Shown piece by piece: positions 1-7,029 of a stretch of DNA of 15,179 nucleotides. A program made the position numbers and the translations under genes. The stretch is from Ghiorsea sp. (GTDB lineage Bacteria; Pseudomonadota; Zetaproteobacteria; Mariprofundales; Mariprofundaceae). Every line of letters starts with the position of its first letter. Within the stretch, counting starts at the first letter, position 1. The DNA is taken from assembly GCA_027019685.1 (NCBI GenBank), contig JALUWH010000099.1, forward strand, positions 1 through 15,179, read 5' to 3'. Under the pieces are notes generated by a model that saw nothing but the letters and a program-made list of their open reading frames with translations, had not been told where the DNA came from and made no database searches.

Positions 1-1665
1 ATCCACTGCACCCTGAACCTGCTGTGTAATTTCCGAAATCGAAGAAGTAAGCTCCTCTGTTGCTGATGCCACATTAGCAACATTATGGTTGGCTTCTTCA
101 GCACCAGAAGACACACTGGTTGCTTGCCCTAAAGATTGTTCAGCCATCGCTGATAGCGCTTCTGATGATGATTGCATTTGTGTTGCTGCAGCAATGAGTT
201 CATTCACTGTTGACCCAATATTTGTTTCAAAGTCATGAGCAAGTTTGGCTTGCTCTGTCACATCATTCCATGACACCATAATCGAGACCCACTCACCATC
301 CGTATTCTTAATGGTATATGCACTAAACTCGATATTACGTCCACCAATTTCAAAAGATGCAGCCATTGGAAAAGCATGTTCATTTTTAAGAACTTTACGC
401 TGGTGCGATGGGTCTTTGTGGAAAATATCAATATTTTTACCTACCAACTCTGATGCAGCACATGGCAATCCACTTTCAATCCCCTGAAACAACGCAAGTG
501 CCGCAGGATTCATATAACTAATCACCAATGAATCCTTATCCGCAAGCATCGTGGCTTGTGGTGAAGATTCCACTACCTGCTTCAACATATTACTTTCCAC
601 AGATTGTTTTTGGAACTTAACCAGTGAATCAAGCAACTCACTAATCGCACCCTTCATGGGTGATGAAACATGACGAATCTCCCCTCTTTCTAATACATCC
701 ATTGCCTCAGTAATTTTATTAAGTGGCGTTGTAATCGTTACACCAATCCAAGACATCAAGCCCAATACAGCCAACATAGCAAAAATCAAAATACCCCAGA
801 AAATAAAGGTTTGTGATTTTAGTAGTGTTTCATGTTTGGTTTCTAAGGCATGGATATGGCTTGCTAATAAAACATGAACTTGATCTAGAGCAGGCACCAT
901 ACTTTGCGTATAAATATGGCTAAGTTCTTTTTCGGCTCGTGTAAGGCGAAGTACCCGAGCCTGATACTCATCAAAAGTTTCTTGATAGGTTTTGATATGT
1001 TGCAAAAGAAATGCTGAATCTTGCTTACTGATATGATTCTGTTTTAAAAGCTGCTTAAAACGATGAACTTCATCATGAAGCTGCTGCACATACATGACAT
1101 TCAAACGCATCATAAAATCTTTTTCATGACGGCGAATTTGCAGCATAGAAGCCATCAGTACAGTATGCTGTAAACGTTTTAACTTGGCTTCAACAGCATG
1201 AATATGCTTGCGGAATTTACCAACCAAGCCTTTATCTTCATGAAAACCCAATGCTTCTTTATCAGGTACTGCTGCGAGAAATAACTTATCAAAACGCTGC
1301 ATAGCATCTGTAATACCTTTTAGAGAAGATGCCATCTCCTTGGTAGGTAAGGCTTGCACCAATACTTCTAACTGCGTGTCATTTTCTTGGCTAAGCTCTT
1401 GCCAACGATATTTAGCATCTTTATCTGGCAAACGTAAGAAGTTCAAAGCATTTTCTTTTTCTGCCAACATGGTGACAGTTAAAATATCTAACTTTTCCAT
1501 ATTGGTACTGGATGTTGTATATTGCCCAACCACGTCTTCAATAGCATTTAAGGTATGGTTATGTGCCAAACCTGCGATTAACATTCCCATCACCGCCATA
1601 CCACCAATCAAACGCAGGCGACCAACTATCGTAAGCTCTTCAAACCAAGTTTTAATATTATGCAT
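1..1665 (-). CDS. Methyl-accepting chemotaxis protein, HBM-like sensor plus PAS (3' end outside window)
   Basis: The first 555 codons of a chemoreceptor are visible, and the frame is open to the window edge. Order: a short cytoplasmic N-terminus; TM1 at about residues 19-34; a long, mostly helical periplasmic region to about 285; TM2 at about 286-309; a HAMP-like linker; a PAS domain at about 359-476; then the start of the MCP signalling helix, where ATEELTSSISEI is a typical early segment. The periplasmic part carries RRHEKDF at residues 178-184, a motif I associate with long helical bimodular (HBM) receptors, so small-molecule sensing is a reasonable inference but the ligand is not readable. 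The PAS segment has the usual NP...F and W.DVT boundaries; no cofactor is evident. A GGAG lies six bases before the ATG. The gene is 85 bp downstream of the response regulator on the same strand. A TATAAG with a 15-bp-spaced TTGCTA in that gap is only a weak promoter candidate. Confidence 0.9.
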   Translation of the reverse strand, partial: MHNIKTWFEELTIVGRLRLIGGMAVMGMLIAGLAHNHTLNAIEDVVGQYTTSSTNMEKLDILTVTMLAEKENALNFLRLPDKDAKYRWQELSQENDTQLEVLVQALPTKEMASSLKGITDAMQRFDKLFLAAVPDKEALGFHEDKGLVGKFRKHIHAVEAKLKRLQHTVLMASMLQIRRHEKDFMMRLNVMYVQQLHDEVHRFKQLLKQNHISKQDSAFLLQHIKTYQETFDEYQARVLRLTRAEKELSHIYTQSMVPALDQVHVLLASHIHALETKHETLLKSQTFIFWGILIFAMLAVLGLMSWIGVTITTPLNKITEAMDVLERGEIRHVSSPMKGAISELLDSLVKFQKQSVESNMLKQVVESSPQATMLADKDSLVISYMNPAALALFQGIESGLPCAASELVGKNIDIFHKDPSHQRKVLKNEHAFPMAASFEIGGRNIEFSAYTIKNTDGEWVSIMVSWNDVTEQAKLAHDFETNIGSTVNELIAAATQMQSSSEALSAMAEQSLGQATSVSSGAEEANHNVANVASATEELTSSISEITQQVQGAVD

Positions 1666-1750
1666 GTTTTACTCCAGGTCTTTGATTACCATTCAATTTG
1701 CTTATATGCTTAAAGTGCAAGTAGCAAAAGCAATGCCATTTCTTTTAGAC

Positions 1751-2395
1751 TTAGGCTAGAATCACACCATGACGAATCGCCAAGCGTGTAATGCCTGATA
1801 GATTATCCACATCTAATTTTTTCATAATGTGCGTGCGATGTACCCCAACTGTTTTAGGGCTTAAGTTAAGTGAGCAAGAAATATCTTTCACTGAAGCGCC
1901 ATCCGCTAAGGCTGCAAACACTTCAAACTCACGTGGGCTCAAAATATCAAGCGGGTCTTGTTCTCCAGATATATTGGACATGACCAAATCTTGTGCTAAA
2001 GAAGGTTCAATATAAGCGCGCCCTTTATCCACCAAACGCACGGCTTTAATCAATTCATCAGGCTCTGCACGCTTGGTCAAATAACCCTTCATTCCTAGCT
2101 TAATTGCGCGTGCAGCAAATGTTTTGCTTTCATGCATGGATAATATCATCAGTTTGGCACTGGGATTGTATTCCAAAATATGACGTGCTGCGGCAATACC
2201 ACCCATACCAGGCATACTAATATCTAAAATAACAACATCAGGTTGCTGCTTGCGATAAATTCTAAATGCCTCTTCGCCAGTCTCCGCTTCAAAAGGAACT
2301 TCAATATCAGGCACACTTTCCAAAAGCTGCTTAAACCCCATGCGCACCATGGGATGGTCATCACAAAGCAGCACTTTGATGGCGTGAATAGCCAT
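1751..2395 (-). CDS. NarL/FixJ-family response regulator
   Basis: A full-length 214-residue two-domain regulator. The receiver domain (about 5-120) has the acidic pair D12-D13, phospho-acceptor D58 in VILDISMPG, S86 and K108, so every residue needed for phosphotransfer is present. The LuxR-type helix-turn-helix occupies about 148-210, starting LSPREFEVF and containing the recognition segment SPKTVGVHRTHIMKKL. It should bind DNA as a dimer once phosphorylated by the kinase encoded immediately upstream. The kinase stop and this start abut exactly (TAA then ATG), which implies translational coupling and a cognate pair. Target genes cannot be read from the sequence; the neighbouring MCP gene is a candidate only by position. 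The architecture is that of NarL, UhpA and UvrY, and I cannot choose between these by name. Confidence 0.93.
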   Translation of the reverse strand: MAIHAIKVLLCDDHPMVRMGFKQLLESVPDIEVPFEAETGEEAFRIYRKQQPDVVILDISMPGMGGIAAARHILEYNPSAKLMILSMHESKTFAARAIKLGMKGYLTKRAEPDELIKAVRLVDKGRAYIEPSLAQDLVMSNISGEQDPLDILSPREFEVFAALADGASVKDISCSLNLSPKTVGVHRTHIMKKLDVDNLSGITRLAIRHGVILA

Positions 2396-3061
2396 TTAGT
2401 CTTCCAAAGGGAATGAACAAGATAATTTCACACCATCATCAAGGTTTTTAAATACCAAATCTCCATGCCAAGCTTGAACACGATGTTGAATGCCCAACAG
2501 ACCAATACCTGATGATTGATGACGAATTAAAACATCCAAATCACTATCAAGTTGTGTACCATTATTGTATACAAATACTTGCAAAATATTAGCACTGGCA
2601 TTCAATTGAACTTCTGCTTCTGTTGCTTGACCATGACGAACAGCATTGGTTAATGCTTCCTGAATAATGCGATATACAGCCAGTTGTAAGTCCTTGGGCA
2701 AGGCATCCAAATCACCCATCACATCCAAGTGGCACTGCAACCCCATATATTCTTGAACAAAAGCCATTAAATCTTGCAAAGAATCAGACAAACCAAACTT
2801 ATCCAAAATACTAGGGTGCAAGCGGTGTAGCAGTCTATGCATGCTGGTATACATTTGATCCGTCAGCGACACAATACTTTCTGCTACGGGATGGGTTTGC
2901 CTACCTTCACTTTGCCTGTGCATTAACTGCGCTGCAGTACGAATAGCCGTTAAATTTTGACCAATTTCATTGTGTAATTCAAAAGCAATGTCTCGCCGCT
3001 CATTTTCAATAAGCATAAGATTCTGACGTATCAGTGTATTATTTTCTGACTGCTGGCTCAT
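2396..3061 (-). CDS. Soluble NarX/UhpB-type sensor histidine kinase without a sensor domain
   Basis: 221 residues from the chosen start. It consists only of a HisKA_3 dimerisation/phosphoacceptor helix pair and a HATPase domain. The phosphoacceptor is H30 in AFELHNEIGQ (the family more often has HDE). The N-box is IIQEALTNAVRHG with N139, and the glycine-rich lid is SGIGLLGI at about 184-191. There is no transmembrane segment and no PAS, GAF or HAMP domain, so the input must come from a partner or a cytoplasmic signal. The G1 box reads VYNNGTQ near residue 165 rather than the usual D-x-G-x-G, so the Asp that normally contacts adenine appears to be Asn. I chose the ATG at 3061 because AAGGA lies seven bases before it. 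An in-frame ATG at 3076 would add five residues, but its only AGGA directly touches the codon. Confidence 0.88.
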   Translation of the reverse strand: MSQQSENNTLIRQNLMLIENERRDIAFELHNEIGQNLTAIRTAAQLMHRQSEGRQTHPVAESIVSLTDQMYTSMHRLLHRLHPSILDKFGLSDSLQDLMAFVQEYMGLQCHLDVMGDLDALPKDLQLAVYRIIQEALTNAVRHGQATEAEVQLNASANILQVFVYNNGTQLDSDLDVLIRHQSSGIGLLGIQHRVQAWHGDLVFKNLDDGVKLSCSFPLED

Positions 3062-3068
3062 CTTAAAA

Positions 3069-3073
3069 TCCTT
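3069..3073 (-). promoter_or_regulatory. Shine-Dalgarno that fixes the kinase start
   Basis: AAGGA read on the minus strand, seven bases before the ATG at 3061. It lies inside the five-codon N-terminal extension that the ATG at 3076 would give, which argues for the shorter protein. Confidence 0.6.
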
Positions 3074-3181
3074 CATTCCTATTTATATGTTTTTTTTGAA
3101 AAAAAATGCATCACGCATCCACCACAAACAAAACAAATATCAAATCGCGTTATACAAGAGTTATCTAAATCAAAGCAACAC

Positions 3182-3210
3182 TTGTGCCGAAGTATCTTAC
3201 GCCATATAAT
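3182..3210 (+). promoter_or_regulatory. Sigma-70-type promoter of erpA-yadG-yadH
   Basis: A perfect -10 TATAAT at 3205-3210 is spaced 17 bp from TTGTGC at 3182-3187, a partial -35 with TTG conserved. A strong ribosome site, AAGGAG at 3219-3224, follows nine bases before the erpA ATG. Transcription would begin near 3217, giving a very short leader. The stretch upstream (3077-3181) is AT-rich and includes a T8-G-A8 tract at about 3090-3106, likely curved DNA between the two divergent units. Confidence 0.6.
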
Positions 3211-3233
3211 CGGGAAAAAAGGAGTGTGTATTT

Positions 3234-3602
3234 ATGTCTGTTACAATGACCGAAAGTGCTGCTATGAAAGTAAAATCCTTAATGGATACCGAAGAAAACA
3301 AAGACCTTAAACTTCGTATTTTTGTATCGGGTGGCGGTTGTTCAGGTTTTGAATATGGCTTCACTTTTGACGATGATGTAAAAGATACTGACACTGTTGT
3401 TGAAAGTTTCGGCGTGCCTCTCTTGGTAGACCAAATGAGCATGGATATGCTTAAAGGCTCTGAAGTTGATTATCAAACTTCCTTACAAGGCGAATCTTTT
3501 GTGATTAAAAATCCAAATGCTGGCTCTACATGTGGTTGCGGAAAATCATTCACCCCTGCTGAAACGGGTTCTGGCTGTGGTCACGCCGCAGCGGAGTATT
3601 AA
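3234..3602 (+). CDS. erpA: A-type Fe-S cluster carrier, ErpA-like
   Basis: 122 residues of the HesB/IscA/ErpA family. These proteins accept [2Fe-2S] or [4Fe-4S] clusters from the assembly scaffold and pass them to apo-enzymes in the cytoplasm. The three ligand cysteines are present: C36 in SGGGCSGFEYGF, and C100 and C102 in STCGCGKSF. The MTESAAMKVKSLM start and the GGGCSGF box favour ErpA over IscA, though IscA or SufA cannot be excluded without a tree. The protein is slightly longer than E. coli ErpA (114 residues), owing to a C-terminal tail of about 15 residues containing a fourth cysteine and a histidine (GCGH at 114-117). It has its own promoter and a strong ribosome site. Only nine bases separate its stop from yadG, so the three genes are probably cotranscribed. 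ThiC, encoded about 3.4 kb away, is a [4Fe-4S] enzyme and a plausible client, but that is inference. Confidence 0.9.
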   Translation: MSVTMTESAAMKVKSLMDTEENKDLKLRIFVSGGGCSGFEYGFTFDDDVKDTDTVVESFGVPLLVDQMSMDMLKGSEVDYQTSLQGESFVIKNPNAGSTCGCGKSFTPAETGSGCGHAAAEY

Positions 3603-3611
3603 ACCTAACGA

Positions 3612-4544
3612 ATGAGCATTGCTCTAGCAGTTAAGCAACTCACCAAAACATATTCCAACGGTAAAAAAGCCCTAGAAGGGGTAGATTTAACTGTGCCTGA
3701 AGGTTCATTTTTTGCCTTGCTTGGCCCCAATGGTGCGGGAAAATCCACATTGATTAATATTTTGGCAGATACCGTCAAACCAAGTGCGGGTGAAGTCAGT
3801 TTTTTAGGGCACGATTTATTTACTGAGCGCAAATGGTGCAAACAACGTTTAGGTGTTGTTCCCCAAGAGATTGCTTTTGACCCCTTCTTTAATCCACGTG
3901 ATATTCTTAAAATCATGTCTGGTATGTTTGGTGTAAAGCCTGATATGAAATGGATTGATGAACTCTTAGAACGCTTAGAGCTTGCAGAACATGCACAAAA
4001 AAATGCCCGCATGTTATCAGGCGGCATGCGCAGGCGTTTATTGGTCGCACAAGCCTTGGTTCACAAACCCAAAGTGGTTATTTTAGATGAGCCCACGGCT
4101 GGTGTTGATGTCGAGCTTAGAAAGCGCTTGTGGGGTTTTATGCGTGAGCTCAATGCCAATGGCACAACCATTCTATTGACCACCCACTATCTCGAAGAAG
4201 CTGAGGAATTATGCGACCATGTCGCCATCATCAATCAAGGCAAACTACTCACCTCGCAATCCATGAAAGGTTTATTGGATAATGTTGGCAGTTCTTCTTT
4301 GGTATTGGAATACGCTGAACCTAAAACCATCAGTGATGACATCAAAAATAAACTTGCTGACTTCTGCCCTAGAACCCAAGAAAATAAAGTTATTTTAAGT
4401 CTTAAAAAGTGTGATGGGCACACCAACTTTAATGATGCCTACCAAGCAGCATTGGCTTGTTGGGGTGAAGCAATATCTGTCAATATCCAAGATGAAGACC
4501 TAGAAGATGTATTCTTACGCATCACCCACGAGAACCAATCATGA
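3612..4544 (+). CDS. yadG: ABC transporter ATP-binding protein, YadG-like
   Basis: 310 residues, the length expected for YadG. All nucleotide-binding motifs are intact: Walker A GPNGAGKST at 38-46, Q-loop Q85, signature LSGGM at 135-139 followed by RRR, Walker B VVILDE at 155-160, and H-loop H192 in TTHYLEEAEELC. The TAGVDVELRKRLWGF segment and the overall pattern match the YadG/CcmA-like exporter ATPases. A divergent C-terminal domain (about 220-310) follows the ATPase core. It would hydrolyse ATP at the inner face of the cytoplasmic membrane to power the permease encoded next, whose ATG overlaps this stop (ATGA). The exported substrate is unknown in the family. The ribosome site is poor, so translation is probably coupled to erpA. 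A nodulation (NodI-like) or drug exporter reading is possible but less close. Confidence 0.92.
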   Translation: MSIALAVKQLTKTYSNGKKALEGVDLTVPEGSFFALLGPNGAGKSTLINILADTVKPSAGEVSFLGHDLFTERKWCKQRLGVVPQEIAFDPFFNPRDILKIMSGMFGVKPDMKWIDELLERLELAEHAQKNARMLSGGMRRRLLVAQALVHKPKVVILDEPTAGVDVELRKRLWGFMRELNANGTTILLTTHYLEEAEELCDHVAIINQGKLLTSQSMKGLLDNVGSSSLVLEYAEPKTISDDIKNKLADFCPRTQENKVILSLKKCDGHTNFNDAYQAALACWGEAISVNIQDEDLEDVFLRITHENQS

Positions 4545-5302
4545 ACTGGTATGGCTGCTGGACATTATACTCACGCGAAACACGCCGCTTTTTAAATGTC
4601 AAAATGCAAACCGTTGTTGCACCAGCACTAACGGCTGTGATGTATTTGATTGTATTTCGTTATGCCATGGGCGAGCGCTCTGTACCTAATTTAGATGTGC
4701 CTTATTTTAACTTCTTAATCCCAGGTTTGGTGATGATGTCAATGATGCAAAATGCTTTTGCCAACACATCCAGCTCTATCATGGTCGGTAAACTGATGAA
4801 CATGCAAATCTTCCTAATGATGGCACCACTCACCGCTTTTGAAGTGACACTTGCCTTCCTAGCTGCGGCTGTCACCCGAGCATTTATTGTTGCTGTGGTA
4901 TTGTTGTTGGTGCTTGTACCCTTTACCGACATGCATATCGAACACCTGTGGATGATTCTTTTTTATGGTGTTTGCGGAAGTATTATCATGGGCGGCATGG
5001 GCATGATTGGCGGGATGTGGTCAAAAACATTCGATGATATGGCGCTTTTAAACAACTTCATCATTATGCCACTCACCTTTTTATCAGGTGTGTTTTATTC
5101 AGTGAAACAACTTCCAGAAACATGGCAAGCAGCCAATCATTTTAACCCATTCTTTTATCTGATTGATGGTTTTAGGCACGGTTTTTTAAATGTAGGCGAC
5201 ACAGACCCTAGCCAAGCCGTCGCCATTGTATCTATCGCCACATTAACCACGATTTTTGCCTGTTGGCAACTTTGGCGCACAGGTTGGAAGCTTAAAGATT
5301 AA
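4541..5302 (+). CDS. yadH: ABC-2 type permease, YadH-like
   Basis: 253 residues with about six hydrophobic segments, the ABC-2 membrane domain fold. Recognisable family segments are the cytoplasmic N-terminus (YSRETRRFLNVKMQT), the FLIPGLVMMSMMQNAFAN stretch, SKTFDDMALLNNFIIMPLTF, and the conserved LSGVFYSVKQLPETWQ followed by NPFFYLIDGFRHGF. These correspond to YadH and its relatives. It would dimerise and pair with two copies of the adjacent ATPase to form an inner-membrane exporter. The start overlaps the stop of the ATPase gene by four bases (ATGA), so expression is coupled. No periplasmic adaptor or outer-membrane channel gene is nearby, consistent with a stand-alone exporter. No substrate can be inferred. 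Only a weak imperfect hairpin at about 5333-5359 follows, without a T-run. Confidence 0.9.
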   Translation: MNWYGCWTLYSRETRRFLNVKMQTVVAPALTAVMYLIVFRYAMGERSVPNLDVPYFNFLIPGLVMMSMMQNAFANTSSSIMVGKLMNMQIFLMMAPLTAFEVTLAFLAAAVTRAFIVAVVLLLVLVPFTDMHIEHLWMILFYGVCGSIIMGGMGMIGGMWSKTFDDMALLNNFIIMPLTFLSGVFYSVKQLPETWQAANHFNPFFYLIDGFRHGFLNVGDTDPSQAVAIVSIATLTTIFACWQLWRTGWKLKD

Positions 5303-5332
5303 ATACCTGCTGAATATTTAACCGCAGTACCC

Positions 5333-5359
5333 GCAAGGGGCAGGCTTCTTGCCCTTGGC
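5333..5359 (+). terminator. Weak imperfect hairpin after yadH
   Basis: CAAGGGGCA and TGCCCTTG can pair with one bulge around a short loop, 30 bases after the yadH stop. There is no T-run after it, so factor-independent termination is doubtful; it may instead belong to the repeat-like gap. Confidence 0.25.
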
Positions 5360-5511
5360 AATTCATCACAGGTCGCAGAGTTCTGCAGAGGAATATGAAT
5401 GAACCACGAAGTACACGAAGAAATGAAGCTGTAGGTTCACATTTATGTAAGCTTAGCATATCCCTCCCCTGCTATAGCTGTGCTGAGATGATTGGCAAAA
5501 GAAGGGATAAA

Positions 5512-5531
5512 GCAGAATATTCTAATTCTGC
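5512..5531. repeat. Inverted repeat, 7-bp arms
   Basis: GCAGAAT at 5512-5518 and ATTCTGC at 5525-5531 are perfect complements around a six-base spacer. No T-run follows. The site sits in the middle of the gene-free stretch. Confidence 0.45.
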
Positions 5532-5586
5532 GCCCGTTTTTGCTAAGCAGCGAAGAAATACGCAGCTATTTAGGGGCAGGTTTTTG

Positions 5587-5614
5587 GTTCGTTTTTGGCT
5601 GCGCAAAAATGAAC
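5587..5614. repeat. Inverted repeat, 11-bp arms with one G-T mismatch
   Basis: GTTCGTTTTTG (5587-5597) faces CAAAAATGAAC (5604-5614) across GCTGCG. The core TTTTTGGCTGCGCAAAAA is a word I associate with repeated intergenic elements. A second GTTTTTGG just upstream gives a short direct repeat as well. Confidence 0.5.
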
Positions 5615-5696
5615 AAAGAATTTTCACCGTAGAAGTGAAGCTAGGTTTAAATCACAGTTAAATATCAAGCTGATCGTAGTCGAAGCATCTCAAACT

Positions 5697-6881
5697 CTAC
5701 ACTGCATTGCCCGCAGCATACCCAGAGCTCCAAGCCCATTGAAAGTTAAAACCACCCAAATGTCCTGTCACATCCACCACTTCGCCAATAAAATATAAAC
5801 CTTGCACATGTTTGGCTTGCATGGTTTTAGAATCCAAGTCTGCCGTATCCACGCCACCGACTGTGATTTCCGCAGTTCTGTAGCCCTCTGTACTGCTTGG
5901 TTTGATAACCCAAGCCTGCAAAAAAGCTTCTAACTGCTCAATATCTTTATCAGATAAAGATTGAACTTTCCTTTGCATATCAAAGACTTTCGCCAGCAAC
6001 CCAAGCAAACGTTTGGGAAAGATATGCGATAAAACTGTTACCAATAAAGCTTGTGGATGGTCTTGTTTTTGTGTATCCATCCAATTTTTAAAGTTCATAT
6101 CAGGTATCAAATTAATTTGAATACTATCACCTGGCAACCAATAGGATGATATTTGTAGAATCGCTGGGCCTGAAAGCCCTCTATGGGTGAAAAGCATCGC
6201 CTCTTTAAAGCTTGGAGCTTTGCGTCCAACCAAGGAAACCACAACGGGCAACGAAATCCCTGCCAAGGCTTTAAAATCATCTTTATCTTTGCCTGTGAAT
6301 GTAAATGGAACCAACCCTGGGCGTGTCTCCACGGTGTTTAGACCAAACTGCTTGGCAACCTTATGCCCAAAACCTGTCGCGCCCATTTTGGGGATAGATA
6401 ATGCACCTGTGGCAATCACCAATGATTCACATTGATAATCTCCAACATTAGTTTGCAAGGCAAAGGTTTCACCCTTCGCAATGCTTTCAATTTCAACACC
6501 CACCTCAATCTGTACGCCATACCCATCACACTTATCCAACAGCATTCTAATAATGTCTTGTGCTGATTTATCACAAAAAAGCTGTCCATGCTCTCGCTCA
6601 TGGTAAGTTATACCCGCTTGAGCCACCCAATCAATAAAGTCCCACTGATTAAAACCTGCCAAAGCTGATTTACAAAAATGTTTATTCTGTGAAATATAAT
6701 TGTCTGCTGTCACATCAAGGTTGGTAAAGTTACAACGTCCCCCGCCTGAAATGCGAATCTTTTCGGCTACCTTGGCTGCTTTGTCTAAAACGAGAACAGA
6801 CTTGCCACGCTTTGCCGCCGTTATCGCACACATTAAACCCGCAGCACCTGCTCCAATCACAATTACATCAATACTTTTCAT
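5697..6881 (-). CDS. yhiN: FAD-dependent oxidoreductase of the HI0933/YhiN (BaiN/RdsA) family
   Basis: 394 residues from the chosen start, close to the roughly 400 typical of the family. The N-terminal FAD dinucleotide fold begins IVIGAGAAG (G10, G12, G15), with an acidic residue ending the second strand (VLVLDK). It is followed by the family signature SGGGRCNFTN at 45-54. Later hallmarks are the FTHRGLSGPAILQ segment and the C-terminal FAD contact region with YFIGEVVDVTGHLGGFNFQWAWSSGYAAG. It is a cytoplasmic flavoprotein; family members have been assigned various reductase activities, and the physiological substrate here is unknown. The open frame extends 38 codons further (to 6995). That extension has no resemblance to the family, no good ribosome site, and would occupy the thiC upstream region, so I prefer the ATG at 6881 (another ATG three codons upstream is possible). 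The gene is divergent from thiC. Confidence 0.87.
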   Translation of the reverse strand: MKSIDVIVIGAGAAGLMCAITAAKRGKSVLVLDKAAKVAEKIRISGGGRCNFTNLDVTADNYISQNKHFCKSALAGFNQWDFIDWVAQAGITYHEREHGQLFCDKSAQDIIRMLLDKCDGYGVQIEVGVEIESIAKGETFALQTNVGDYQCESLVIATGALSIPKMGATGFGHKVAKQFGLNTVETRPGLVPFTFTGKDKDDFKALAGISLPVVVSLVGRKAPSFKEAMLFTHRGLSGPAILQISSYWLPGDSIQINLIPDMNFKNWMDTQKQDHPQALLVTVLSHIFPKRLLGLLAKVFDMQRKVQSLSDKDIEQLEAFLQAWVIKPSSTEGYRTAEITVGGVDTADLDSKTMQAKHVQGLYFIGEVVDVTGHLGGFNFQWAWSSGYAAGNAV

Positions 6882-6938
6882 CTGCACCATCTTGAAAACA
6901 TTGATGTATTTTGCAATGCTTAGTTTGTAATCTAAACA

Positions 6939-6964
6939 CACAAGATTATTCACTATATCTTGTG
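6939..6964. promoter_or_regulatory. Perfect 8-bp inverted repeat in the yhiN-thiC divergent region
   Basis: CACAAGAT (6939-6946) and ATCTTGTG (6957-6964) are exact complements separated by ten bases, so the half-site centres are 18 bp apart, about two helical turns. This spacing and the position, 66 bases before the thiC start and 58 before the preferred yhiN start, fit an operator for a dimeric regulator. A hairpin in either leader is the alternative. I could not identify a convincing -35/-10 pair for either gene. Confidence 0.4.
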
Positions 6965-7029
6965 CAGTAACACCGCTATCATTGCAGCCCATCATTTTTT
7001 AGAAGCAAAGCAAAAGGACAACAAACTTT

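Larger units (their letters stand above)
5303..5696. repeat. Gene-free stretch with short direct and inverted repeats, probable degenerate intergenic repeat
   Basis: This 394-bp gap has no convincing gene. It contains two copies of GCAGAG (5374-5379 and 5384-5389 region) and a nine-base-period repeat of CACGAAG (5405-5411 and 5414-5420). CGAAG-type words recur near 5550. Near the 3' end is GATCGTAGTCGAAGC, which resembles the CTTCGACTACG-type dispersed repeats known from many bacterial genomes. Three hairpin-forming segments are listed separately. Words such as ACCACGAAG-ACACGAAG and CGCAGAG recur between genes in many proteobacteria. Calling this a degenerate dispersed repeat is therefore knowledge-based inference, not something one window can prove. 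An 88-codon open frame (5395-5661) crosses it but reads as translated repeat. Confidence 0.45.

Noticed and set aside
1666..1750. Hairpin TTGCTT...AAGCAA between the response regulator and MCP genes
   Set aside because: The arms are short and AT-rich with a long loop and no T-run, so neither a terminator nor an operator is supported.
3160..3173. FNR/CRP-like site (GTTAT-N4-ATCAA) upstream of erpA
   Set aside because: Only eight of ten positions match, in AT-rich DNA, and the centre falls near -50 from the inferred start, which is not a standard activating position.
5395..5661. 88-codon open frame after yadH
   Set aside because: Its product is a basic, low-complexity translation of the CACGAAG/CGAAG repeats, resembles no family, and the ribosome site is poorly placed. 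Repeat-rich noncoding DNA explains it better.
6882..6995. 38-codon N-terminal extension of YhiN
   Set aside because: The FAD fold should start within a few residues of the N-terminus, the extension has no family similarity or ribosome site, and it covers the thiC upstream region.
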